Assembly (NCBI GenBank): GCA_019454045.1
Contig: SKCR01048561.1
Coordinates: 1-64,000 of the forward strand
DNA: 64,000 nt
Reading direction: 5' to 3'
From: Zanthoxylum bungeanum
Lineage: Eukaryota > Streptophyta > Magnoliopsida > Sapindales > Rutaceae
Shown: piece by piece, positions 34,150-43,915 of the stretch
Layout: every line of letters begins with the position of its first letter
Position numbering within the stretch: position 1 is the first letter of the stretch
The notes under the pieces: generated by a model
The model's database searches: none
Seen by the model: the letters and a program-made list of their open reading frames with translations, nothing else
Told to the model about the DNA's origin: nothing
Position numbers and translations under genes: made by a program

Positions 34150-36117
34150 ACACACACACCCATATGCTGTGAAAACAAAATAAACGTGCAAAAACATAAA
34201 ACACACGCACACACACATGCAATGGGAAAATAAAATGCATCTTTTAAGCAGAGTTACACCGAAGTGCACTCTCATCATGTCCATCAGGACATGCAGAAGT
34301 AGATGGAAATCATCTTGCTTCCCCACCCAAACCTTTCTAGAAGCCTCATGCACATGAGAGTTCCCAGACAACAAAGCAAGTTTCTCACTCAAGAATTGAG
34401 CTTGTTTGGTTAGTGCAGAAACTTGAGACATTAGATTTGACGAATCAAATCTAGGAGACACACTCTTAGGCCTTCTCTTTTGCTTGTGCAATATGAAACA
34501 CTTAGGCCTAATATGTCCAGCCTTGCCACAGTGGTGGCACACAGGCACAAACCTCATATGAGAGCGAGGTTTACCCAAAACACCTCTAGATTGAGGTTGG
34601 GATATAATACGAGGAACAACAGGAGGAGAAACATGACTACTCACAACAGGTTTCTTACCTAAGTCACGTTTAGCTGCTACAGGCACAGCTGTGGAAGAAG
34701 AAGCCTTATCACAGTTAGGCTCAGAATAATTCCTAACATACGGTCCATATTTTTATTCTCACTAGAAAATACAGACAACTGGGTTCTAGTATCTTCAAGT
34801 TCAGTCTCTAAAGCTAGGACATTATCAATTAGACCCCTATTCCTCTCCTCCAGGTCATCAAACATCAAAAGGCTTTGCTCAAATTTGGCTTGAGCTTCAT
34901 TCTTTTCTAGCTCAACAGCTTTCAGCATTTTATTGACTTCTATGTTAGTCTTCTTAATAGCTAAACTCTCATTAAACAGTTCAGCAAAAGCTACCTGAAG
35001 ACTATCCTCATCAACAGACTCATCAAGAGAGACTTCTGAATCATCATCATTAACCACAATCTCTCTCTCACCAGTCACACTAGCATTAAAGCAATAAAAT
35101 TTTTCTTGCCTTTAGGAGACTCATAAGAAGAATAACCACCTTCTGAATCACTGGGAGAGGCTGCCATGGCTTTCTTACCTTTAGCCTTCAGATATGTGGG
35201 ACACTCAGATCTAATGTGCCCATATCCTTCACACTCATGGCATTGGACATCACGGATCTACTACCCCTATCCTCTCTAGACTCTTTTCTGCTATGCCTAC
35301 TCTCTCTAGGCATAACCTCCCTATCTCTATTACTGCTATGGCCACTCTTCTTAAATTTAAGAAATTTCTTAAACTTCTTTGCAAACAAGGCCAAATCACG
35401 ATCCGTGATGGTATCATCATCACCAGACGAATCATGCACAACTTCCTTAGCGATTTTCATCGCAAACGTTTTTGGCTCTCTATAACCAGGAAGCTTTTTC
35501 TCATAAACCTGCAGTTTTCCTACGAGTTCATCTAAATTAAGCTGATCGAGGTCATTACTTTCCTCGATGGCGGTGATTTTGGGTAGGAACTTATCAGGTA
35601 GGGATCTCAAGATTTTCCTAACTATCCTACTGGTAGGAATAGTCACACCTAGGTTAAAACTAGAGTTAACAATATCGTTAATCTCAGCATAAAACTCATC
35701 AAAGGTCTCATCATCCTTCATTCTAGTGACCTCAAACCTAGTAGCAAGATCCTGGAGTCTACTATTTTTAACAGACAATGTGCCCTCATGCACAGTCTGC
35801 AGGATGTCCCAAGCATCCTTGGCTATCTCACACATAGAGATTCTCCTAAATTCAGCAGAACAAACAGCACCATGTATGGCATTAACAGCCTTGTTGTTCC
35901 TATTGCTAGCATCAAATTCGTCCTTGGTCCAGGTCAATTTATCTTTAGGGGAAGATACCCCATCAACAATAACAACGGGAGGTTTCCACCCGTGTTCAAC
36001 AGTCATCCAGACCCTCTCATCTAAGGACTTAAGGAACGCTCTCATGCGAACATTCCAATGCAAATATTCCGTGCCATCAAAAAATGGCGGACAATTTAAG
36101 GGTTGACTACGCTCCAT
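34150..36117 (-). pseudogene. SIRE-like Copia gag with two zinc knuckles and coiled coil
   Basis: Starts at ATG 36117 with MERSQPLNCPPFFDGTEY and the Copia gag core (DAWDILQTVHEGT, TFDEFYAEI, VRKILRSLP). A frameshift near 35255 separates the first knuckle CHECEGYGHIRSEC. A glutamate/lysine-rich coiled coil (34677-35078 region) follows, then after another shift a second knuckle CHHCGKAGHIRPKC. The reading frame then dies out with no protease or pol. Double-knuckle gag with a long coiled coil fits the SIRE/Maximus lineage. Confidence 0.85.
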
Positions 36118-36143
36118 AGCTAATGGGTCAAGGATCGAGTTCA

Positions 36144-36156
36144 GGCTCTGATACCA
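36144..36156 (-). other. Primer binding site, initiator tRNA-Met type (gag-only Copia)
   Basis: Minus strand TGGTATCAGAGCC two bases from the 5' LTR. Confidence 0.9.
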
Positions 36157-36158
36157 AT

Positions 36159-37253
36159 TGAAAATTCGGGGTTATCCTAAGTTCTGACCCTATGCAGAAT
36201 TATAAACAATAAGCAGGACAAGTCCTATTACTGCTACTATGGAATAGAAACAAGCAGTTACCAATTCAACCAACAACAATAAAATCCACAATATTAATCA
36301 ATAATAGAAATTGCGGAAAAGTAAATCAATCACACAAAATTCAACACACTGATTTTGGTGACGAAGTGGAAAACTCTTCCGAGTAAAAAACCACTCCGGG
36401 TATAGGCTACCACCCGAATCCACTATATCGAGAAAAACTTACAGCGATGGTCAAGACCTATGGTGGCAACTCCACCGACTCAAGTACCTCTATACTGCAA
36501 GAACTCAAGGCAACTCCTCAAGCCCGCGACCCACGGTTTTCTTCAGAACCTCTGAAGTCTCTGAGTATATTATATCACCAATGACGCCGGAACTCCGACT
36601 ACCAAACTTCCTCCTAAGAACTCTAAAGGATTAGGGAATTTGGGTTAAGTTGTGTTGAATGGTTAACAAAGATGGAATCACACCATTAATGAAGAAGACA
36701 ATAAGAAGAATAAGTCTTCAATGGTGGATTCAAATAAGGTTGAAAGCTTTGAGAGATTTAGGCTCAAGAAATAATTGCTTCAACTAATTAGAATGGCGGA
36801 TAAGGGTTATATTTATAGGTAGGGTGAAAACCTAGGGTTTTGCAGGCCAAAAACGCGTTCAGATCGCAGTCGCGTTCGAACGCTTACTAGAACGCTACAC
36901 GAACGCGCCCTTTCTGTGAAGACTCGTTCAAACGTCAATCGAACGCACAACGAACGTGAGCTCTCTGGAATGCTCCCGTTCGAACCCCACAAGAACGTGC
37001 CTCGAACGTTTGCTCTCTGGAATGCCCCGTTCGAACCCAATAAAGAACGTGCCACTAACGCCACACGTTCAACCCACAAGCGAACGCAGCACTAACGCCA
37101 ATCGTTCGAACACTGCAACGAACGCACCACGAACGCATGTCTGATGCACAACAGCCAGAAACCAGTCCAATTGCACAAAGATCTTCATGAAAGATTACAA
37201 CTCAATTGAACTTGTTTTGTCACGGACACATACCAATAAAAAAGGTGCTAACA
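36159..37253 (-). repeat. 5' LTR of the gag-only Copia element
   Basis: 1095 bp, very similar to 31468-32565 by eye. TATA-like TATAAATATA at 36817-36808 on the minus strand is the likely promoter. Confidence 0.92.
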
Positions 37254-37305
37254 GGATTAACTCGTCTTGCCTATATAAACGTGATGTCTCAAGCTGTATT
37301 CTTCC
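37254..37305 (-). pseudogene. ALB3: ALB3-like exon 3, 5' part (3' part at 31455-31467)
   Basis: After acceptor CTTTCCAG it reads RIQLETSRLYRQ, then a one-base loss shifts the frame before NPLAG, which is split by the Copia insertion. The donor GTAC follows at 31454. Confidence 0.85.
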
Positions 37306-37398
37306 CTGGAAAGAGGTTAGAAGAAGGAGAACCGTATTAAAATTAAAAGAAAAGATGTTTGCCCTAGCTCAATCTCAGAATCTAATAAACTACCTCAC

Positions 37399-37575
37399 CT
37401 GGTTGCCGTAGCACAGAGGAATTAACTTAAAATCCTGCCTCAAAAAATTGGAAGCATCACTCACCTACTTTTTTGTTAAAGGAACCATGGCAACTTTAAC
37501 AATAATTGTCAACAAAATTATAGAAAAACCCTATGAGTACGGCACATGCACTGCAGCAAGCCCATCATTCAATAT
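37399..37575 (-). pseudogene. ALB3: ALB3-like exon 2 with in-frame stops
   Basis: Acceptor TTTCAG then ILNDGLAAVHVPYS, a TAG where homologues have tyrosine, GFSIILLTIIVKVA and VPLTKK, another TAG replacing glutamine, then degraded sequence ending GNQ before donor GTGAGG. The first transmembrane segment of the insertase core is recognisable. Confidence 0.88.
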
Positions 37576-37966
37576 CTGAAACAAAATTCAAATTGAACAA
37601 AAATATTATCAATTATAATGTTCATTCAAAATGCTTTGAAAGTCCAATTGGTAGTTTTTAATATACGTAGACAAACTCTTTAGCAGATCACAATTGCTTT
37701 TCAAGAATCATCTCACTAGTGGTTTTAGAGAAAGCACTTTCGGAGATTTCAAAAACGCTTGGAACATTTGATAAGCACTTTATAGTTGCATTTTCGCCAG
37801 ACAGCAGTTTATTACAAAAACCTTAAAACGCAGTGTTTTGCTCCGATTCTTTCCTAATATTTTAAAAAAAAAAATATTGTGACAAACTCTTCTTTTGGCA
37901 AAATTCAAAACAATTAAATTCACAACTTAAATAATAATAATAAAAAATGAAAAGAAGAAAAATTAC
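37576..37966 (-). other. ALB3-like intron 1
   Basis: Between donor GTAATT (37966-37961) and acceptor CAG (37578-37576); AT-rich. Confidence 0.8.
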
Positions 37967-38310
37967 TTTGAGAACAAACTCCATAGCTTCGGAGATATAT
38001 CCGAACCAGCCACCGGTTTTCTGGGGAGAAGAATCAGCTGACGTGGAGGCAGCTCCGCCAGTAGCAGAATCAAGTGAAACGGCAGCGTCTGCCAGCGTGT
38101 AGAGCAAGCTCCTGGCTCGGATAAATCAGAGTTTTCGGTGGAGTGAATTGGTGGAATTTCTTGGAAGCTGAGTCCTACTCTGGTGGAGGCGAGTCTACGG
38201 TGAGGGAGCCGGTGGAACACATGGCGAGAGAGAGATGGTGATGGTGATGGTGATGATGAAGGGAGTGGTGTGCCGATGAACGGTGGAGATGAAATCAGAG
38301 TTTTCGTCAT
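37967..38310 (-). pseudogene. ALB3: ALB3-like exon 1 (transit peptide and N terminus)
   Basis: ATG at 38310 opens a serine/proline-rich, acid-poor segment (MTKTLISSPPFIGTPLPSS) typical of a plastid transit peptide and similar in pattern to ALB3. A frameshift near 38120 separates it from LLYTLADAAVSLDSATGGAA and GGWFGYISEAMEFVLK, which runs to the donor. Confidence 0.88.
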
Positions 38311-39728
38311 GGATTTGGCCGTTGAGGAAGCGAGAAATGATTTTTCAAATTATCCGTAATTTTAATTTTGCGCGTATGGAGTGCCAGGATCTCGCGGGCG
38401 CGCCGTTTTTCGCAGGCCAATAGTTGAACTCCACGTCTCGAAATTAAGCCATTAAGGTTTTTGTTGGTCATTTTGGAGCCGGTTGACGTTGTAATTATTT
38501 AAATGCTCTTTGGTTAGTCGGTTGGGCGAAGAATAATTTCAGCTCCACGCTGACGTGGCGTAAATTAATTGGTGTTTCGGGGTCTCGTTTGATTAGTCAC
38601 ACACACCCATTCTGCTTTGATGGGAATATGATTTACATACAAAATGGGAAAAAAAAAAAAGAAAAGTAAAACTATATAGCTTTCATAACAAATTGTTTCA
38701 ATTGGTCTCTGTTGGTAAATTAGGAAGTAACTGACTTAGCTTGGTAATTACCCAGAAACAAACAAGTAAAACAGAAAATGAACATGGCCACACCACTTTT
38801 TTTTTTTAATCGTTGAAAATCTCACCGTCAAATCACCTCGATATCAAAGACTTTTTATCCACTTTAGACTCTGATAGATTTAAGTGTACGATCCGACTTT
38901 GTTCTAAGAGGCTTCCTATTAGACGTGTGATTCGAATGCAAACACTTTAAGCCATATTAGAGTTGGGAGTGCATTTGTGACACCATGAGGCTACTCCCTC
39001 AACAGTGGATGGATATGGTGACATTTTAAAGAGCCAGTTACTGGTTTAAATGATACTCTCCATCAATAAAGTGACTGATTCCCACTGACGATATGGACTG
39101 ACTAACTCAGGGCAAGTATTTGATTTGCAAGGGCAAGTATTTGATTTGCAAGGGCAAGCATTGACCAAGTAATGACATTCCCTTCACTGAATTCTGGATC
39201 CAAAATTTAGGTGGGTCTTAAGATTGTATGATACATGCAACAAATACTTCGTTTACTCGAAATTCTAGGATACAATAACTGCATGGTATGGCTTCAATTA
39301 AAATTCGCATCTATAGAGCTCAAATTTCTCCTCATACAACATGTGAAGACTGCTATAAAACCATGTCCCAGAAATAATATACTCATGGTCTTCTAAACTT
39401 TAAAGAACAAGAAAAAAAAAACACATTCTTTAGACCATATTACTTCTAGAGTTCTATAACAAATTGGCTACACTAGCAATGAGGTGGCTATTGTCCTGAA
39501 CACTTACCCAAGAAATTTCGACCAGGAAAGCAGTAGAAGCAAACCCAAAACAGAGCTTTTCAAATTCACGGAAACAGACATCAAACTAACACTTAAGAAT
39601 CAAAAGTTGGAACTTGGAATAAAAAGGAAAAAGAAGCAACTTTTATTGCATAATCTTAAAATTTTCCTTTGATTAATGGCAAATTGATGGTAACAGCTAC
39701 TCTTACATTTCTTCAGTAATAGCCTCTG
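38311..39728. other. Intergenic region between ALB3-like pseudogene and HSP20-like gene
   Basis: Contains the former ALB3-like promoter (no clear TATA found), a probable SINE (38797-38960), and a short tandem repeat of a GGCAAGTATTTGATTTGCAA unit at 39110-39160. The stretch 39400-39728 probably holds the 3' UTR of the HSP20-like gene. The forward frame 39484-39672 is unsupported. Confidence 0.6.
38797..38960 (-). mobile_element. Probable tRNA-derived SINE, older copy
   Basis: Minus strand ends GAGATTTTCAACGATT plus poly(A), the same 3' end as the SINE at 43689-43849. Candidate A box TGGCTTAAAGTG and B box GCATTCGAATCAC are present. Target duplication not clear (CACCA near both ends). Confidence 0.55.
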
Positions 39729-41237
39729 TCAAGATAAGAGTAGCTCGTTCGCACTGAGGTGAGGGCGAAGGCAAACACGAACCTCGTGTTCTTCTGGACC
39801 CACACGATGCTTAGGTACCATGATTTCAAGACCAGTTCCTGTTTCATCGCCATATGCTTCTAGCTTGGCATCATCTGGAATCCGAGTTGGTAGTGGGATT
39901 TCTCTTATGAACTCTCCAGGAGGACAGTGCTCAGGAGATGGATCAGTTAGCTTGAATGTTCTATCATTTCTCTTGATATATGGCGTACAGGCTGTGCTCA
40001 CAGATGATATCTTTACAACACCATGTGTGAGATTATTCCACCAAGTAACTTTCACTCTTTTAAGATCAGCAAAAGGCAAACTGATAATTATTAGGTATCC
40101 TTGTTCGTCCTCATACAAGGTTTTGGCAGCTGTAACTGGCCCGTAAATATTCCTCATTACCCCAGTAAACTCATTTACCCAGGGAGGTTCAATGGGGTGC
40201 AGTTCTGTATCCTGAACTCTATCATTATGCTGATTATTGAGTAAACAACAATCTTCAACATTCCCATGTAGAAACAGATCCTTCTTTCTCTTGTTGCAAA
40301 CATGTGAAAGATCTATTCCACTGCCATTTGAATGGCTCACAGGACGTGTTGACAAATTCAAACCAGACCCATTGAGCAATTTTTTTGGATGAGAATTTGA
40401 GGGACATTTTAATGGAAGAAGAGGTCTATCAAGCTCAAACTCTGTATTGGGCAGGTTCCTCCATGAGGAAAATTCACTTGCCTCAGGTGGGACAGAGAAG
40501 TTTAGATCTCTACCTGTAAGTTCCATCCACCTCTTTTTCTCTTCTTCATCAACACCCTTGAGATTTGGAGATGGAACAACCTCAATCCCATGCACACACT
40601 GTGGATTTGAAAGACCTCTATAATGCTTCCGCTGCATTCTGTGAGACCGGACAAACCCCTTCTCGACACTAAATGGAAATGGACGCTCTCCCTGGCGCGA
40701 GTGGCCATTCATGTAACTTCTCAGCTGCATCTTACCTAAAGCATTCTCAGGCCTTTCCTTAAAAACCCACATGTACATATTCTCCATATCATGTTGAACC
40801 AAGAACACCTCAAGCTCAAGATCCATCTTATCAAACTCTAACACCCCATTACTGTCCCTTATCGCCTTGCACTTGGATTTCTCATTCAACACAGGCTTAA
40901 AGTAATAAGTAAAGAAAAACCAAGCACCCCATACACTGTCCAATCTCTTGGCACATTTGCGTCCAGACTTAGAGGCATTGAGCAAAGTATCAGATTCATT
41001 AACTTGAGGTCCAAGGGTAACATCTAGAATATCAAACGGGTCCGTGCTCCACGAAGGTGGTGGAGGGCTACGCTCCGCAGATAATGGAAGGTTAATATCA
41101 GGCGGTCTAGAGAGAATCATAGAAAGATTCATCTCTCGGTCCAGTTCCTCATGTGACATCCCACTTGAATCCATGGATAAAAGCGTAGATGGGTGGTGAT
41201 TCTCCATAGACAAACTTGTAAGCAAATCCTCCCCCAT
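39729..41237 (-). CDS. HSP20-like chaperone-superfamily protein (C-terminal alpha-crystallin-like domain)
   Basis: Intact single-frame 502-codon gene. The N-terminal 90 residues are low complexity (serine, proline, methionine). Residues about 95-250 form a conserved-looking region (VWGAWFFFTYYFKPVLN, LELEVFLVQHDMENMYMWVF). Residues about 378-478 look like an alpha-crystallin/p23-type beta-sandwich: DEQGYLIIISLPFADLKRVK, IKRNDRTFKL, GEFIREIPLPTRI, GTGLEIMVPKHR. This long plant family differs from canonical 17-20 kDa small heat-shock proteins; its exact role is not known to me. ATG at 41237 is the first in frame and follows a likely 5'-UTR intron. No transit or membrane segment is evident. It is the only intact host gene in the window. 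Confidence 0.9.
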   Translation of the reverse strand: MGEDLLTSLSMENHHPSTLLSMDSSGMSHEELDREMNLSMILSRPPDINLPLSAERSPPPPSWSTDPFDILDVTLGPQVNESDTLLNASKSGRKCAKRLDSVWGAWFFFTYYFKPVLNEKSKCKAIRDSNGVLEFDKMDLELEVFLVQHDMENMYMWVFKERPENALGKMQLRSYMNGHSRQGERPFPFSVEKGFVRSHRMQRKHYRGLSNPQCVHGIEVVPSPNLKGVDEEEKKRWMELTGRDLNFSVPPEASEFSSWRNLPNTEFELDRPLLPLKCPSNSHPKKLLNGSGLNLSTRPVSHSNGSGIDLSHVCNKRKKDLFLHGNVEDCCLLNNQHNDRVQDTELHPIEPPWVNEFTGVMRNIYGPVTAAKTLYEDEQGYLIIISLPFADLKRVKVTWWNNLTHGVVKISSVSTACTPYIKRNDRTFKLTDPSPEHCPPGEFIREIPLPTRIPDDAKLEAYGDETGTGLEIMVPKHRVGPEEHEVRVCLRPHLSANELLLS

Positions 41238-41244
41238 GTCAAAC

Positions 41245-41593
41245 CTTATAAATAAATTGGGTATTTCTATTTTGGTGTAAAAAAAAAAAAAAAAAAATCA
41301 AATTTCCAATCCCACCAAAGTCAAACAAAGACACTCACACAACTCTATCAACTTTGTTACAATCACCAAACTTCCTCAAATAACACATCAAGTTAAAATC
41401 TTTTACTTCACAATGAAAATAATTCGGGCACTCTATTGATTAATTCAGTGATCAAAATTAAATATTTATTTCATTCTACAATGCCGGATAGTGAAATAAA
41501 CAATAAAAAGTGACCCTATACAGTAAAAAAGGAAATAAAAATCTAATAAAGAATTGAAGTTTGATAAATTGAAGAAGGATTCTGAGAGGTTAC
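41245..41593 (-). other. Probable 5'-UTR intron of the HSP20-like gene
   Basis: Minus strand donor CTTTAAAG/GTAACC at 41593 and acceptor TTATAAG/GTTTGAC at 41245, seven bases before the ATG, with a poly(T) tract (41279-41297 as A on plus) upstream of the acceptor. Confidence 0.55.
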
Positions 41594-42641
41594 CTTTAAA
41601 GGGGTTAGCTTATAATCCACAAAAACTGAGATCTTTTTTCTCTTAAGCAAATCCTCATCTTTCCAATGGGGAAGCTTAGAGACGGATTAATTGACGGTGA
41701 AAGGGCAGATAACGGATTCTGTTAAAGAGATGGCTCACTGGGGTTGGGACGGCAGAATGAAGCGTTAAGTGACGGTGACGTTTAATAGGGACTGGCAATT
41801 CAAGGGTGGTGGGCCTTACCCGGATATCTATAAAGGGGTTTGGGCCCAATGTGTTTGTTTTGGTTTGGCAATTGGGATCTTACCCAATTAGCAAGGGGCA
41901 AAATGGGTGGCATTTTCAATGCTTTTTTTTTTTTTTTTTTTGTTTTCTTCCTAATTCCAATTACTTGAAAATTATATAATTATATAATTATATAATTTTT
42001 ATGGATAAATTTATCATTTTGTACTAAAAATCAATATTTATTAGTAAAATTATATAAAATAAATAAATAAACTATACATTAAAATAATCTAAAAATTGAA
42101 AAATATATTTTTATAATTAAAATTGTAATTTATTTATTCAATGTTATTTTAATTAATATAATAATTTTAAATATATTTACAATAAAATAACTATTAAATA
42201 CAAACAATTTATTTATAATGCTAAATTAACAAATTTTTTGTAAATAGTTATAAATATGAGAAGAAAAAAAACTAAAATAAATAATATTATATTACTAGTA
42301 GGTATACAATTTTAGAGAACATAACCTTAAGATATATCTTAGTAGCATTTTTGTTTTAATTTTTTAGTTTTGTTGAAAATTAATAAGGGGTTTAGTTTTA
42401 TATTAAGGTACATATTAAAGTGGGGGAACCATATATTAAATCCTACTCGCGTGCGTGCTCTCATGGGGCTTGTTCTGTACCTAAATATATGATTTATGCT
42501 GTGGCAAAGTTGATCTACAAGAATTTTAGTATTTTTTTTTAATGATTGTAAATATAAACATGTATTTAGTTTAATATTAAAAAAACATATAACATTTATA
42601 TAACTAAGAAACACAATAAATGCACATAATTTGCACATAAC
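41594..42641. other. 5' flank of the HSP20-like gene, then AT-rich sequence
   Basis: 41594-41900 is moderately GC and probably promoter and 5' UTR. 41920-42640 is very AT-rich with homopolymers and no gene; ends with the hAT duplication CACATAAC (42634-42641). Confidence 0.55.
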
Positions 42642-43375
42642 TACGGATGACAATTTCGCCCACAAACCTATAAACACATAAAAACCAATTTGTAATTGGT
42701 ATGATTTGGTAAATATTTAAATGGGTTTGGTAATTTAAAACAAAACTCGTTGCGGGTTTGGTGCGGGTTTGATAATTAAGCAAAACCAGTTAATACCCAT
42801 TGCGGGTATCCGCTACCCGGCCGCAAGCTTATTTATTTATTTATTTATTTTGTTTTATATCTTTAGGGCAAAAAATCCCTCATATAAAATGACTCACTAA
42901 CTTACAATTTTTGAATTGCTCTCTCTTAATATTTTTGAATTACTTTTAGTCATGGTTCAATAATTTTAATGATATGAATTTAATATAATGAAAGATATTC
43001 AGCTAGTGATTCATATATATACTTGTGATAATATGAATTTGACATTATGTTATAAATATTTTAAACTTTTATTTATGTGTCATAATTTGTAAACTGTCAA
43101 ATATTTTTTTTTGTATGTTATGAAAAAGTATCAATGTTTAATTAAAAATATTGTATTATTAAGAGCATAAATGAATTCAATATTTTAAAAACCCGTAAAA
43201 AATCTGTTGGGTACCAGTGTGGGTTTGGTAATTTATTTTTATATACGGGTGCGGGTTTGGTAATGAAAATTAAAACTCGCAACGAGTATGGTGCGGGTTT
43301 GGTAATTTATTATATATGCGGATGCGGGTTTGGTAATGACAAACCGGCACCAAACTATATCCACTGTCATCCCTA
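42642..43375. mobile_element. Non-autonomous hAT-like element, 734 bp
   Basis: Ends TACGGATGACA and TGTCATCCCTA are inverted repeats with one mismatch, flanked by CACATAAC (42634-42641) and CAAATAAC (43376-43383), an 8-bp duplication with one mismatch. Subterminal GTGCGGGTTTGGTAAT motifs are repeated at both ends. No transposase. Confidence 0.8.
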
Positions 43376-43387
43376 CAAATAACTAGA

Positions 43388-43413
43388 ATATATATATATA
43401 TATATATATATAT
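43388..43413. repeat. (AT)n microsatellite
   Basis: About 13 uninterrupted TA units. Confidence 0.95.
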
Positions 43414-43688
43414 TACCTTTTAATGAATTTTTTAAAAAAAATTTAGTGTTTATGTGTACAGTGTACACTACAACAAATAATTAGTTACACCTGGTAAATT
43501 TAAATTGATCACATGCAAAATCTTTATAATTAACAACATATATGAATAAGTTGTTAATCATAAAGATATAAGTTGTTAATCTATTATTTACAACCGCTTC
43601 TTATGTTGTGAATACTTTTTAAATTATAAATCTACCACGTGTAATTTTGCGTTATCGATATTCACTAATCGATCACTTCCACTTAGCC

Positions 43689-43849
43689 TTTTTTTTTTAA
43701 ATCGTTGAAAATCTCACCGCCAAACCACCATTTCCAGACTTAAGCGGAGTAAGTAAAATCCCGACTGTACAAGGCTCTTACAAAAAACGCACTCCCTGAA
43801 TTTGAACCCAAGACCTCAATGTGAGATCTTGAGCCTTACACTACCAAGC
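43689..43849 (-). mobile_element. tRNA-derived SINE with 15-bp target duplication
   Basis: Minus strand begins GCTTGGTAGTGTAAGG (A-box-like), has GGTTCAAATTC (B box) about 35 bases on, and ends in poly(A). It is flanked by GGCCAAGTGCAAGTG (43864-43850) and GGCTAAGTGGAAGTG (43688-43674), a 15-bp duplication with two mismatches. Pol III-transcribed, mobilised by a LINE in trans. Confidence 0.88.
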
Positions 43850-43915
43850 CACTTGCACTTGGCCTGTAATCAATTAAGCGTAATTTATTATAATAGTAAT
43901 TTACTGTGCACTTAT

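Larger units (their letters stand above)
31468..37253 (-). mobile_element. Gag-only SIRE-like Copia retrotransposon (non-autonomous)
   Basis: LTRs 31468-32565 and 36159-37253 with perfect duplication GGATT (31463-31467, 37254-37258). PBS and PPT place transcription on the minus strand. The interior (3.6 kb) codes only for a gag-like protein with two zinc knuckles and a coiled coil; integrase, RT and RNase H are absent, resembling gag-bearing terminal-repeat elements. It carries a stem-loop module and GTTCGAACG block also found in the Ogre-like Gypsy LTR. It is inserted in ALB3-like exon 3. Confidence 0.9.
780..38310 (-). pseudogene. ALB3: ALBINO3-like thylakoid insertase (Oxa1/YidC/Alb3 family) pseudogene, split by transposons
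   Basis: In plants ALB3 is the thylakoid-membrane insertase that integrates light-harvesting proteins delivered by the cpSRP pathway. Minus-strand exons read, in order, a plastid transit region followed by LLYTLADAAV and GGWFGYISEAMEFVLK; DGLAAVHVPYS; RIQLETSRLY; CLPTLATIPVWIGLYQAL; LLTEGFFWIPSLAGPTTIA; DGHPSLGW and LPVLLVVSQY; MISYFSLSVPS; and a basic C terminus RPRKSKHSKRKR. These match the conserved ALB3 blocks as I know them. Splice sites flank most exons. The copy is dead: frameshifts in exons 1, 3 and 6, TAG stops in exon 2, and elements inserted in exons 3, 6 and the last exon. Some C-terminal variable exons are not seen and may be lost. What was a few-kb gene now spans 37.5 kb. A functional copy is expected elsewhere in the genome. 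Confidence 0.88.
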
